Counted from the stretch's first letter, positions 17,497 through 25,868 are shown. The stretch: DNA of 64,000 bases from Arthrobacter hankyongi (GCF_022012395.1 NZ_JAKLTQ010000001.1:620001-684000); one strand, 5' to 3'. Numbers and translations are program-made. Notes: generated by a model from the sequence alone, not told the origin.

Positions 17497-18342
17497 CTAC
17501 GCAATTGACGGCCGCGCCTCGTAAACCGTGGGTGCCAGAGCACAGGACGCATCCAAAACACCGCGAATGGTGTAAAGGCACGGTCGTGGGGTACAAAATT
17601 GGAACACTCTGTAAAGATAAAAACGCTCCGGTTCATCACGCGAAAGTTGGAGTTCATTACGAGTTACTAGGAATGGCCACTCCTTGACGCGCCGCGTCGT
17701 CTTGACCTCGATGAGCCGTTCCTGCCCATCAGTTTCAAAGGACAAAACATCGAAACCTAGGCCATCACCTTGCGTTGCCGATACATGATCGACACGCTCG
17801 GCGAGCCGCTTCTGGCCCAGGTTATGGAGCCTGCGCTGTTCGAATTCAACGACCGCGAGTTCGCCAGCGTGGCCCAGGCCGCGCTTCTCCGCTTCGAGCC
17901 TGACGAAGTCATGTCTGACGACATGGCGGCTGAAGGCGTAGTCATCGACTTCGATGTTTGGTGGAGGAGCCATATCTAGAACCGTGCCCTCAGGTAGTTG
18001 CAAGACAGGTTCGCCGACTACGTTCAACATAAGCTGCTGTAGCGCTGAATCACGGACCCAGTGTTCAACCACAGCCTCCCGGAGAGCTGCCTGGACATTG
18101 GATCGCGGCTTGTAGCCCTCGATGTAGAAGGATTTCAGTCCCTGCAGCACTGCACTGATGTTGCAGTGCTTGAACTCAATGGCGCCTTTGCTGCGCCCGG
18201 TTAGTGCTTGCAGCTGTCGATTCTCTTCAGCTTTGTTGTAGCTCTCGCCAACTAGTTCCCGTCGGAGCATGCCAAAGTAGCTCTCAACTATTGCCGCAAT
18301 CTCGTCATCGGTCCACGCCTGACCTATTTCCCCGCTGTTCAC
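17497..18342 (-). CDS. DUF3883-type protein with PD-(D/E)XK-like C-terminal domain
   Basis: This is a 281-residue protein. The N-terminal part (about 10-85: WTDDEIAAIVESYFGMLRREL...FKHCNISAVLQGL) is a small helical domain often found before DUF3883 or HNH domains. The C-terminal part (about 155-260) has LGHAGELAVVEFEQRRL, then VSATQGDGLGFDVLSFE...ERLIEVKTTR and FLVTRNELQLS, which is the DUF3883 pattern. The Glu helix, GxDxxS-like Asp and EVKT triad suggest a restriction-endonuclease fold. DUF3883 domains occur with sacsin-like ATPases and restriction genes. The gene faces the Z1 gene and sits 94 bp downstream of the unrecognised 665-residue gene on the same strand. The start is GTG 18342. Confidence 0.8.
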   Translation of the reverse strand: MNSGEIGQAWTDDEIAAIVESYFGMLRRELVGESYNKAEENRQLQALTGRSKGAIEFKHCNISAVLQGLKSFYIEGYKPRSNVQAALREAVVEHWVRDSALQQLMLNVVGEPVLQLPEGTVLDMAPPPNIEVDDYAFSRHVVRHDFVRLEAEKRGLGHAGELAVVEFEQRRLHNLGQKRLAERVDHVSATQGDGLGFDVLSFETDGQERLIEVKTTRRVKEWPFLVTRNELQLSRDEPERFYLYRVFQFCTPRPCLYTIRGVLDASCALAPTVYEARPSIA

Positions 18343-18436
18343 AGCACCAGGCTACCTGAGTCACCAGAGCGAAAGACGAATCACGGAAATTGGTCGCCAC
18401 GTATCGGCTAGAACTGTTGCCGTCGTATGGAGAAGA

Positions 18437-20434
18437 TCATTTAAGAATAGTGCCAAAAGCAGCCCCTACGGTGGCAGTAAGGCTCCTGCCGGCCTTAGTG
18501 AAAATGGTCATTAGATCTACAGGTTCCTGATCGTCTACGGTCCAAGCAATACCAGCCTCTGTCACTAGAGCGAGCGGTTTACCGTCACGGAACAACACCC
18601 AGAACGCTCCCCCGTCTGTACCGTTCTCCCATTGCTGCGGCAGGTCATGAGCCCATGTGGTCTGCACTAACTTTCGCGGCCTGCGGTCCTCCAAGTTACC
18701 TGTGGCTGCATGTACTGAGGACTGCACATACCAGTGCTGCTTGGAATACACCTTTTGTCCAAGCACTGCACCTATGGCACGGTAGGCCAAGATGCGCCGG
18801 CTGGTCGGTTTGGAGCGGCTAGGCGTCAGCCCTAGCTTGTCCTCAACAACTCGGATAGTCCGCTCGTATTCAGAACCGACAGCATTCTGATAAGTGACAT
18901 GCTGTCCTTCAGGATTTTTCGCAGGGCGAATAGCACCGTTTGACGTCAGCTCGGGGTGCTCAAACACCATTTCGACGATACCGGTCTTGCGGTGCTGCAA
19001 GTTGAAGCTCTTAACTGGCGACAAACCGTCGTCTGACAGGACACGAAACTCGTTATGACGCCTGCATATCTCGGTAGCAAGGTTCCATGCCAGCGCCTCG
19101 TAAGACTTCGTTTTGATTCGCATCCTGCCACTCTCGTTTCTTGTGGGTGCGGGTGATGATTGACCCACCCGTACTGGTGTCTCATGTCCCAGTCGATGCG
19201 CTTCGTGTGAGCCCGAATACCATCGCCCGGTTTGCCGAGACCGCCTGTACTTGCCTAGGAGTCCAACAGGTGGTGCGATAAGCAAAACTTCAGTGTCTTC
19301 CGGGAGGTCAGAGCCTGCGTCTGCCAACTGGCGATACCACCCCTGAAACTTTTCCAGCACCAGCACCCGCTGATTGTCGATATCCCCCTGCGCAAAGAAC
19401 AAAGACTTTTTCCCCAAGCTGGATGAATTACCAAGAAGCTGGTCTGCCAGGTGATGGACCATGTGCAGCCCGCCACAACCAGCGAACATGTCTGACCAAT
19501 GCGACTGCTCGTACAAACGGGTAGCTAACCGGCCAGTAGTCCGGGCATCTATGTAAGGACCTTCACTCCGTCCGTAGGGAAGCCAATCCATTTGCGGGTG
19601 ACAAAAATACGCTAAGGCCCGAGTCCCCCACTGGCGGCGCAGCAGGGAAAGCTCCGGAGTTCCTGTCGGCATACCGGAGACGATCCACCGCGCGATTCCG
19701 AGTGCCGGATCTGACCATCCGAGCGGGCCAAGGGCTAAGTGGGGAAGCGGTGCCCAGTATCCGGCCCTGTCCTCTACCGGGCCGTCAATTTCTGAACACC
19801 ATTGCGGAAGTGCCCAACTGGAGTCCCAACCGTTCAGTGTCTGGAAGAGGAAACCTGTTCCACGCGCCCACCAGGAATAGTCGCCGAGCAGTTCAGTGTC
19901 GTGTGCATTCCACTTATGATCAATTGGCGGGGACATCGTTGGACCCAGATAACGGTTCTGGGTTTCGGCCAGCCTCTCCGTTATTGCTTCGATTGCCTGC
20001 CACGCCCGGCCAATCGTGTCGTTGCGCAGGAACGATCCATGGAGCTCAGGGCTGGAAGTCATTCCCCACTGATACATATTCAGTAGTGCCATACAGATGT
20101 GAGCAGGAGCATGACCCAGCTCTTCGGAATCGATTATGGCAGCACATTCGGCCAATAGCTGCCCCGGCCGTTGCCAGGAACTGCTACGCAGGTCTGTCGG
20201 TAATCTCAGCCCGGCAGCGTCAATCATGGCATTGACAATGTGTCCAGTCCGTACGATGACGCTCTCGACTTCACTACCGTAGAAGCGTTCAGAGCACTCG
20301 GACCACTCACGGCGAGCCTTCCGGATCACCGATAGGTCCTTGTTCGCGGTCAAGGACAGCATCACGGCCGATTGGAGAACTAACAGGTCGTTATCGATTC
20401 CAGACACTGTCGATTCCCACGTCCCAATATGCAT
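18437..20434 (-). CDS. Unrecognised 665-residue protein of the defence island
   Basis: I do not recognise a family. The protein is soluble, with no signal peptide or membrane helix. The N-terminal half is helical and Trp-rich (SWWARGTGFLF, WDSSWALPQW, LGPLGWSDPALGIARWIVSG). A central alpha/beta segment reads FFAQGDIDNQRVLVLEKFQGWYRQL..DTEVLLIAPPVGLLGKYRR. Basic stretches follow (RMRIKTKSYEALAWNLATEICRRHNEF; SRSKPTSRRILAYRAIG). The C terminus has strand-like repeats (GGAFWVLFRDGKPLALVTEAGIAWTV). The basic, Trp-rich composition would suit a nucleic-acid-binding effector, but that is inference. It shares the strand of the DUF3883 gene and has the same lowered GC as the restriction genes. ATG 20434 has a weak AGGG upstream. 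Confidence 0.65.
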   Translation of the reverse strand: MHIGTWESTVSGIDNDLLVLQSAVMLSLTANKDLSVIRKARREWSECSERFYGSEVESVIVRTGHIVNAMIDAAGLRLPTDLRSSSWQRPGQLLAECAAIIDSEELGHAPAHICMALLNMYQWGMTSSPELHGSFLRNDTIGRAWQAIEAITERLAETQNRYLGPTMSPPIDHKWNAHDTELLGDYSWWARGTGFLFQTLNGWDSSWALPQWCSEIDGPVEDRAGYWAPLPHLALGPLGWSDPALGIARWIVSGMPTGTPELSLLRRQWGTRALAYFCHPQMDWLPYGRSEGPYIDARTTGRLATRLYEQSHWSDMFAGCGGLHMVHHLADQLLGNSSSLGKKSLFFAQGDIDNQRVLVLEKFQGWYRQLADAGSDLPEDTEVLLIAPPVGLLGKYRRSRQTGRWYSGSHEAHRLGHETPVRVGQSSPAPTRNESGRMRIKTKSYEALAWNLATEICRRHNEFRVLSDDGLSPVKSFNLQHRKTGIVEMVFEHPELTSNGAIRPAKNPEGQHVTYQNAVGSEYERTIRVVEDKLGLTPSRSKPTSRRILAYRAIGAVLGQKVYSKQHWYVQSSVHAATGNLEDRRPRKLVQTTWAHDLPQQWENGTDGGAFWVLFRDGKPLALVTEAGIAWTVDDQEPVDLMTIFTKAGRSLTATVGAAFGTILK

Positions 20435-20585
20435 AAGTCGACCCTAGCTACGGTTGGAAGCAATGAAGGGGAATTGTTGTTCATGGCGACCCGGCGTGTC
20501 AGGCTCCAACAGCCAATCAGATCTGACGCTTGAAATATTTGAGGCATTAGATTTACATCCAGCACTTGGTCTACCGCGTTCTGCT

Positions 20586-21242
20586 TCACCGCCGTACCCA
20601 CAACCTCGACGGCCGGCCCCTGCCGCCCCCTGTCATCTCCCCCGTTTCCATGATTTCCCCCGAGGCCACCATCAGGCGGCGGAACGTATCCCGCTGCCGT
20701 GCCTCGCCCTTCACGGCATCGTGCAGCATCCGTAGATCCCGCAGAGTGAACGGCTCCTCCAGCAGCAGGCCAGGGTCGGGCTGATCCTCATATTGATCGC
20801 GCATCCATTGCATCGCGCGCTCCACGATCGCCGTGTGGTCGTACGGCAGCCCAGGAACACCGTCGGACACTGAAAGCAGCTTAACGCCGTCGTTCTCCAA
20901 AGCCCGCTCCAACTCCTTCAATGGCACCATGTCCACGTGGGCAACGGACAGCACCCATCCCCGCGGGTCGCGGGCGGGGTCGTCGAAGACGTACAGCTGC
21001 TGCGGAGTGCGGCCGGTGATGCCGGCCTTGTCTCGCAGCGAACGCAACACTGCGTCAGCCAGTCGCTCCCCCTCGTGCAGGAATGTTCCGGGGAGCGCCC
21101 ACTCGAAGCCAGGCGCTTTGTCGTGCGCAACCACCAGGACGCTCAACTGATCGCCCCGGACCGTTAGTACCGCGGTGTCTACTGCTACTGAGGGGCGGGG
21201 ATAGTCAGTCAATGTCTTGCTGGAGTTATCGCAAATCGTCAC
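20586..21242 (-). CDS. NrtR-like Nudix-domain transcriptional regulator
   Basis: About 218 residues in two domains. The N-terminal Nudix-like domain (about 15-145) starts YPRPSVAVDTAVLTVRGDQLSVLVV and has a degenerate Nudix box, ALPGTFLHEGERLADAVLRSLRDKAGI, typical of NrtR, which binds ADP-ribose rather than hydrolysing it. The C-terminal winged helix (about 160-215) reads FTLRDLRMLHDAVKGEARQRDTFRRLMVASGEIMETGEMTGGGRGRPSRLW. NrtR proteins repress NAD-related genes, and ADP-ribose releases them. It is divergent from the ARPP-1/ADP-ribosylglycohydrolase operon, which fits that role. The start is uncertain: GTG 21242 or TTG 21212; neither has a clear ribosome-binding site. Confidence 0.85.
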   Translation of the reverse strand: MTICDNSSKTLTDYPRPSVAVDTAVLTVRGDQLSVLVVAHDKAPGFEWALPGTFLHEGERLADAVLRSLRDKAGITGRTPQQLYVFDDPARDPRGWVLSVAHVDMVPLKELERALENDGVKLLSVSDGVPGLPYDHTAIVERAMQWMRDQYEDQPDPGLLLEEPFTLRDLRMLHDAVKGEARQRDTFRRLMVASGEIMETGEMTGGGRGRPSRLWVRR

Positions 21243-21376
21243 CCCTATAGTTTGAGCGCGGTTGCGCAAATTAACAAACCGACCTATTCTCGAATTAGCG
21301 CAGTCGCGCTTTAAGTCGGATCCGCTTGGCAAAATCCCGTGAAGACGGGCCTGCCGGCGGAAGATTGGGGGACATC
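21243..21376. promoter_or_regulatory. Divergent control region of the NrtR / ARPP-1 genes
   Basis: This AT-richer gap between divergent genes holds GGTTGCGCAAATTAACAAACC as an imperfect outer repeat (GGTT...AACC, about 21260-21280) that could bind NrtR. ACTATAG near 21246 on the minus strand could be a -10 for the regulator gene. GGGGGA at about 21367-21372 is the ribosome-binding site of the ARPP-1 gene. The operator call is inference. Confidence 0.35.
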
Positions 21377-22264
21377 ATGAAGATTGGACAGCTCCACATC
21401 GGCAGCGGCAAGCAGGTCGGCCCGCTTACGCTCTTCCCGGTTTGGGCCGAGCGCCGCGGCGCGGTCGGACTGGCTACCGGCGCGGCCGCGAACCTGGAAG
21501 TCACCGAACTCACCTCGGGCCCGACGGTCAACAAACTCACCGTGACCAACAAGGACACGAAGCCGGTCCTGTTGCTCGAAGGCGAACTGCTGGAGGGCGG
21601 CCACCAACACCGGGTTTGCGCGCGGGACGTGATCCTGCCCGCGGGCGAGACTCGGGATGTAGACACGTACTGCGTGGAGCAGGGCCGTTGGGGCGGTGCC
21701 TCGTCGCACGGCCGTTCCGCCCGGCGAGCCCCGCTGAACGTGCGGGCCGAGCTGAACCGTCCCGGCCGCGGCGCCGGCACCCAAAGTCGAGTGTGGGAAC
21801 GGGTCAGCCGCTTCGAGGGGCTGAACACCCGCTCGAGCACCGGCTCGCTGGTGGACCACCTCGACGCGGGCACCCGCCCGGGGGTTGGCCTCAAGTCACT
21901 GCCGCGGCCGATCGATGGACAGCGCGGCGTCGTCATCGCCTTCGGTGGCCAGGCACTGATGCTCGAACTCTTCGGCCGCCCGGACCTTTTCGCGGCCCAC
22001 TACCGCTCGCTGGTGGAGGCGGCGTGGCTGGACATCCAGCTCAATGCCGGGAGCATGCGACCAGTGCCGACCAAGGCACAGTCCGCCCGGGACCTGGCCG
22101 TGCGTGTCATGGAGCTTGACCTCCCGCAGCTGACGGAGAACTTCGAGGCGAACCTCGGACCCGTCACCGTCAACGGTGTCTGCGCGTCGCCGAAACTGGG
22201 GATGCTTCCCGGCGTCGCCCATCTGGGCGCCTGGGACACCCGGCACCCGATGATGGCCGGCTGA
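21377..22264 (+). CDS. ARPP-1 family protein (ADP-ribosylglycohydrolase/phosphatase-associated)
   Basis: This 295-residue protein matches what I remember of the ARPP-1 domain, named for its association with ADP-ribosylglycohydrolases and rhodanese/phosphatase-superfamily proteins. It starts MKIGQLHIGSGKQVGPLTLFPVW. The signature LTVTNKDTKPVLLLEGELLEGGHQHRV is at about 55-80, followed by ILPAGETRDVDTYCVEQGRW, VIAFGGQALMLELFGRPDLFAAHYRSLVEAAWLD, and a C-terminal beta hairpin. The enzymatic role of the family is not established; it is predicted to belong to NAD/ADP-ribose metabolism. ATG 21377 has GGGGGA upstream. It lies 73 bp before the ADP-ribosylglycohydrolase gene on the same strand. Confidence 0.85.
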   Translation: MKIGQLHIGSGKQVGPLTLFPVWAERRGAVGLATGAAANLEVTELTSGPTVNKLTVTNKDTKPVLLLEGELLEGGHQHRVCARDVILPAGETRDVDTYCVEQGRWGGASSHGRSARRAPLNVRAELNRPGRGAGTQSRVWERVSRFEGLNTRSSTGSLVDHLDAGTRPGVGLKSLPRPIDGQRGVVIAFGGQALMLELFGRPDLFAAHYRSLVEAAWLDIQLNAGSMRPVPTKAQSARDLAVRVMELDLPQLTENFEANLGPVTVNGVCASPKLGMLPGVAHLGAWDTRHPMMAG

Positions 22265-22337
22265 CGGTTCCGGGCCGCCGGCCCGCCCCTCCACAAGCTC
22301 CACCCCACTTCACCGCATCTTGACCTTTGGAGGACCC

Positions 22338-23813
22338 ATGAACCTGACCAGCCTGCAGTCCGACCGCGCCGCCGGCGTGCTCCTTGCCCTTGCTGCGGGA
22401 GACGCCCTCGGCGCCGGATACGAATTCAACCCGCCGATGCCCGACGACGCCGCGGTCGCCATGATCGGCGGCGGCCCCTTCAACTTCGAGCCGGCCGAGT
22501 GGACGGACGACACATCCATGGCCCTGGCCATCGCCGATGCGCTGCTGAACTCCCCCACGTTCCGCCTAGACGAGCCCGCCAAGGACGCCACCGTCCGTGC
22601 CTGGGTCGGTTGGGCGCAGGACGCCAACGACGTCGGTATGCAGACCCGCTCGGTGTTGGACCGCGCCCGCCGCGATGCGGCCAAGGCAGGCCGTCCGGTC
22701 ACCGCCGCGGACGCGCTCAAAGCTTCCGAGCAGGTGCACCGCACGTCCGGCCGCTCCGCCGGCAATGGCTCGCTGATGCGCACGGCTCCGCTGCCCCTGG
22801 CGTACCTGGGCGCGTCCGCCGCCGAACTGCGCGACGCTGCGATGGAGCTGAGCGCACTCACGCACTTCGACCCGGATGCAGGCGAGGCCTGCGCCCTCTG
22901 GTGCCTGGCCATCCGCCACGCCGTGCTCACGGGCGAACTGGACATCCGCGCCGGCCTCGTATTGTTGCCCGAGGACCGCGCCGCCGTCTGGACCTGCCGG
23001 ATCGAGGAAGCCGAGCGCAGCCGGCCGCGGGACTTCACCAAGAATGGCTGGGTGGTCCAGGCGTTCCAAGGCGCGTGGTCCGCCATCACGACGACGGCGG
23101 GGACCGCTTCCGGCCCGGCCCACCTGCGTGCCGCGCTGGAGGCCGCAGTCCGCGGCGGCAACGACACCGACACCGTCGCCGCCATCGCCGGTGGCCTGCT
23201 CGGCGCTGCCTACGGCTTCACCGCAGTCCCGTACCTGTGGCGCCGCGAACTGCACGGCTGGCCGGGCTACAACGCCCGGGACCTGCAGCGCATCGGCCTG
23301 CAGCTCTCCCGCAGCGAGGGCCGCACTCCGGGCCGCTGGCCCCACGTAGAGAAGTTCGATAATTCGGCGTACATCAGCTCCACCCGGACGGAGACGATCC
23401 CGCACCCGCTGGATTCCGGCGTCGTGCTCGGCGGGGCGCCCGCCCTGGCTGGGAAGGACTACGACGCCGTCGTCTCGCTTTCCCGCGTCGGCACCGCCGA
23501 AACCGAGATCCCCGGCCGCGACCATGCCACCTTCTGGCTGCTGGACGAGGCTTGGCCTGAGGCCAACGCGCACTTGGAGTTCGTACTGCAGGAGGCCGTC
23601 GACGCCGTCAGGCTGTTCCGGTCCGAAGGCAAGCGTGTGCTGCTGCACTGCGTCCGGATGGAAAGCCGCACGCCCACCGTGGCCGCACTGTACGGGGCAG
23701 CGGTGTCCGGCATGACCCCGCTGGAGGCGCTGGAGAAAGTGAAGACTGTGCTGCCTAACGCCAATCCGAACCCGCTGTTCAGGTCCACCCTGCGCCGGCT
23801 CTCGGAAGTCTAA
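22338..23813 (+). CDS. ADP-ribosylglycohydrolase fused to a Cys-dependent phosphatase domain
   Basis: A two-domain protein of 491 residues. The N-terminal ADP-ribosylglycohydrolase (about 5-310) has GVLLALAAGDALGAGYEF, the metal-binding EWTDDTSMALAIADAL, GNGSLMRTAPLPL and the second metal site GGNDTDTVAAIAGGLLGAAYG. The C-terminal domain (about 345-485) is a dual-specificity-phosphatase fold with the signature HCVRMESRTPTVAALYGA, that is HCx5R. The first domain cleaves ADP-ribose from proteins or small molecules; the second probably removes a phosphate, for example from an ADP-ribose-derived product. TTTGGAGG precedes ATG 22338. A hairpin 31 bp after the stop probably ends the operon. Confidence 0.93.
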   Translation: MNLTSLQSDRAAGVLLALAAGDALGAGYEFNPPMPDDAAVAMIGGGPFNFEPAEWTDDTSMALAIADALLNSPTFRLDEPAKDATVRAWVGWAQDANDVGMQTRSVLDRARRDAAKAGRPVTAADALKASEQVHRTSGRSAGNGSLMRTAPLPLAYLGASAAELRDAAMELSALTHFDPDAGEACALWCLAIRHAVLTGELDIRAGLVLLPEDRAAVWTCRIEEAERSRPRDFTKNGWVVQAFQGAWSAITTTAGTASGPAHLRAALEAAVRGGNDTDTVAAIAGGLLGAAYGFTAVPYLWRRELHGWPGYNARDLQRIGLQLSRSEGRTPGRWPHVEKFDNSAYISSTRTETIPHPLDSGVVLGGAPALAGKDYDAVVSLSRVGTAETEIPGRDHATFWLLDEAWPEANAHLEFVLQEAVDAVRLFRSEGKRVLLHCVRMESRTPTVAALYGAAVSGMTPLEALEKVKTVLPNANPNPLFRSTLRRLSEV

Positions 23814-23843
23814 GACTGTCGGACCCGCTTGATATGCCTGATG

Positions 23844-23879
23844 TTGTCCGGGCCGGACGTCCCTTGTCGGCCCGGACAA
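23844..23879 (+). terminator. Hairpin after the ADP-ribosylglycohydrolase gene
   Basis: TTGTCCGGGCCG (23844-23855) and CGGCCCGGACAA (23868-23879) form a perfect 12-bp stem with a 12-nt loop, 31 bp after the stop codon. There is no U-tract, which is normal in this GC range. Confidence 0.75.
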
Positions 23880-23920
23880 CCGGGGACCGTCCCCGGCTCC
23901 AGGCACTGGAGGAGGACGAG

Positions 23921-24061
23921 ATGGGCATCGTGCCGGACCGTAATACGCTGATGGAGCTTCGCCGATTGGGACTGCGGCTGGATGAAATTGCTGAGAAGTA
24001 CGGTGTCACGGAATCGGCTGTCTGGGCCGCACTGTTCCGCGACCCGGCGCAGGCGTCCTAA
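23921..24061 (+). CDS. Small helix-turn-helix protein (46 residues)
   Basis: A short protein starting at ATG 23921 with a very good GGAGGAGG site five bases upstream. MGIVPDRNTLMELRRLGLRLDEIAEKYGVTESAVWAALFRD is a single helix-turn-helix, with LRLDEIAEKYGVTESAVWAAL resembling sigma-like or resolvase-like DNA-recognition helices. It could be a minimal DNA-binding regulator. The frame extends upstream to 23834, but that part overlaps the terminator hairpin and has no start signal. Nothing shows what it regulates. Confidence 0.6.
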   Translation: MGIVPDRNTLMELRRLGLRLDEIAEKYGVTESAVWAALFRDPAQAS

Positions 24062-24185
24062 CTGCTAACGCAGCCCGTAGTTATCCAGCCCAAACTGTCG
24101 GAACCGGGGCCTATCCTATAGAGAACAATGTTCATATAAGGAACCGGCTGGGGCAAGTGCAGCTACGAGGCAATGGGGGTTGCCA
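24062..24185 (+). promoter_or_regulatory. Promoter region of the RNase H-like gene
   Basis: The gap contains CCTATCCTATAGAGAAC (a TATAGA-like -10 near 24115), the small palindrome GAAC-AAT-GTTC (24122-24132) and TATAAGGA. GGGGG precedes the GTG start at 24186. Promoter placement is a guess from AT content. Confidence 0.35.
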
Positions 24186-25112
24186 GTGAGTTTTCCTGTT
24201 CCAGTACCGCCGGTCCGGCGGTTCATCAGCGCCGCCGACGAGGTAGCGGGCCGTAACGGCGTCTCGATCCGCATCGATCACCGGCGCGGACACTACTTCT
24301 GGGCCGTGGCACGGAACCTGGGCCCGGCCGTCGTCGCCCTGCGCAGCGGCTGTCTGGCCGAAGCCGAGGTAACAGCCCGTCCCAATGTCGTCCTCCAGCA
24401 GGTGCAGGCTGCAGTCCTCGAACTCTCCGGGCATGGCGTTATCGAAATCTTCTGCGACGACGAAAACGAAGCCCAAAGGCTCCGCGACTTCGGTTTGGCC
24501 GTCAGCCGGCACTATCCCCCGGCCCCGGCCATCGCCGCCATGGAGGAACTTGTCGCTGCCAGGTTGGAATCCCTGTACACGAACCTGGAAATCGCCACGG
24601 ACGCTTCGCGCGGGAATTTGACTCGCTGGGTGGGGCATGGCTGGGTGCTGGACTTCGGCGGCACAATCGCTCCCGTGCTGGGATGCAAAGCCATCGAGGG
24701 CGGAAGCGTGCTCGAAGGCGAACTCCGCGCCATCCGGCTCGCGCTGGCCGCGGCCCGGGCCACATATGCAGGTGCCTTGGACGGGCGGTCGGCAGTGATC
24801 GTCCGGTCCGACAACCAAGACGCGGTCCGCATGCTGGCCCACCCCGGATTCGAACCGGCCTCCGCCAACCTCCGCTGCATCTCGGAGGCGAAGCGCATCC
24901 TCGACTTCGTCCGGCACGGCCATGTGCAATTCCGCTGGGTCAAGGGTCACGCCGGTGATCCGCTGAACACTGCTGCCGACCGTCTGGCGGTGCTGGCGCG
25001 CAGGACCAAAGATGCCCATTTGCCACCCGAAGTGGCCGCTGCGCTGCGCGAATCGGTGACCGCCGATGCTCGCAACGCCTTGCGCCGCTCCGGCGTCGCC
25101 CTGGCCGCCTGA
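24186..25112 (+). CDS. RNase H-fold protein with an unrecognised N-terminal domain
   Basis: This 308-residue protein has its RNase H domain at about residues 130-275. The catalytic acidic residues are recognisable: ATDAS (strand 1 Asp), EGELRAIRLALAAA (helix Glu), RSDNQDAVRML (strand 4 Asp) and VKGHAGDPLNTAADRLAVLA (His loop and last Asp). That is the full set for cleaving RNA in RNA-DNA hybrids. The N-terminal 125 residues are an unassigned alpha/beta region (VSIRIDHRRGHYFWAVARNLGPAVVALRSG, IEIFCDDENEAQRLRDFG). The start is GTG 24186; TTG 24180 is also in frame. It could be a housekeeping RNase HI paralogue or belong to the accessory region; context does not decide. Confidence 0.83.
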   Translation: MSFPVPVPPVRRFISAADEVAGRNGVSIRIDHRRGHYFWAVARNLGPAVVALRSGCLAEAEVTARPNVVLQQVQAAVLELSGHGVIEIFCDDENEAQRLRDFGLAVSRHYPPAPAIAAMEELVAARLESLYTNLEIATDASRGNLTRWVGHGWVLDFGGTIAPVLGCKAIEGGSVLEGELRAIRLALAAARATYAGALDGRSAVIVRSDNQDAVRMLAHPGFEPASANLRCISEAKRILDFVRHGHVQFRWVKGHAGDPLNTAADRLAVLARRTKDAHLPPEVAAALRESVTADARNALRRSGVALAA

Positions 25113-25177
25113 ACCAGCGCTGACAGTCGTTGAAGACAATTGCCGCCTGCCTGTCGGGACGGCTTGGAAGGAACAGC

Positions 25178-25537
25178 ATGACCGATCTGCGAATGCACCA
25201 CGAATGGCCCCTGCTGGTACAGATGAAGGAAGCAGGCTTTCCCTTGGAACAGGTTGTCGCGTTCTTCGGATTCCGGGAAGAGGATATCCGCAAGGCCTTC
25301 GGCGGCTGGGTAGCGGTGGAGAGTACCCGTCCAAAAGTAGCCCAAGACGGCACCACGGCCTGTCCCCGGTGCAGTCACGAGGCCTGGCCCGTGCAGTTCG
25401 GCATGTGGGCGCACGATCCGGACAACCCCGATCCCAAGGCCTTTATGGCCGGCTGCGTCGTCGGGGGCGATGACCCGGAGTGGCGCTGCACCGGTGAAGA
25501 CTGCGGCTACGAATGGCGCGTATTGCGAAGCGGTTAG
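25178..25537 (+). CDS. Small zinc-ribbon-like protein
   Basis: This 119-residue protein starts at ATG 25178 behind GGAAGGAA. The N-terminal half is helical (HHEWPLLVQMKEAGFPLEQVVAFFGFREEDIRKAFGGWVAVE). The C-terminal half has CPRC (about 70-73) and C-x5-C (CTGEDC, about 107-112), which together could bind one zinc ion, with EWRCTGEDCGYEW as the second knuckle. DNA- or RNA-binding, or a protein adaptor role, is possible. I do not recognise the family. It lies between the RNase H-like gene and another small gene on the same strand. Confidence 0.6.
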   Translation: MTDLRMHHEWPLLVQMKEAGFPLEQVVAFFGFREEDIRKAFGGWVAVESTRPKVAQDGTTACPRCSHEAWPVQFGMWAHDPDNPDPKAFMAGCVVGGDDPEWRCTGEDCGYEWRVLRSG

Positions 25538-25580
25538 GTTCAACAACGCAATTAATGCAGAACTGAGGAAGGGAAATACA

Positions 25581-25853
25581 GTGGACAACACTCTGAATGG
25601 CCCCGGCGACCATCCGTTCTTGTCGCCGGAAGAAGAGACGGAAATCGAAGCCAGGGCTGTCCTGGGACACGCCGAGATAGCAATGGACCAACTCCTCGAA
25701 CATTTCGAGCGGATGGTCGATCTCCAAAACGTTCGACCGCAGGACGTTTCTCCCGAGGCTATCGAGGCGCTCGACGAACAACTACAAGCCCACCTCGACT
25801 GGATGAAGCCGTACGGGATCATCCCCGATGACAAGGCTCCTGGCGGAAGCTGA
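25581..25853 (+). CDS. Small acidic helical protein, unknown function
   Basis: Ninety residues from GTG 25581, which has GAGGAAGGGAAA upstream. The sequence is strongly acidic and helical (SPEEETEIEARAVLGHAEIAMDQLLEHFERMVDLQ, then SPEAIEALDEQLQAHLDWMKPYGIIPDD). It has no membrane segment and no Cys. It follows the zinc-ribbon-like gene by 43 bp and precedes the degenerate NERD copy. No family is recognised. Confidence 0.55.
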   Translation: MDNTLNGPGDHPFLSPEEETEIEARAVLGHAEIAMDQLLEHFERMVDLQNVRPQDVSPEAIEALDEQLQAHLDWMKPYGIIPDDKAPGGS

Positions 25854-25868
25854 CAGCGCCCTCACTCC

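Noticed and set aside
17400-17687. A 95-codon plus-strand frame after the Z1 gene.
   Set aside because: It overlaps the DUF3883-domain coding sequence on the other strand and has no ribosome-binding site.
7000-21000. Possible prophage or integrative element carrying the defence island.
   Set aside because: No integrase, recombinase, tRNA attachment site or flanking repeat was seen; lower GC alone does not show a mobile element.
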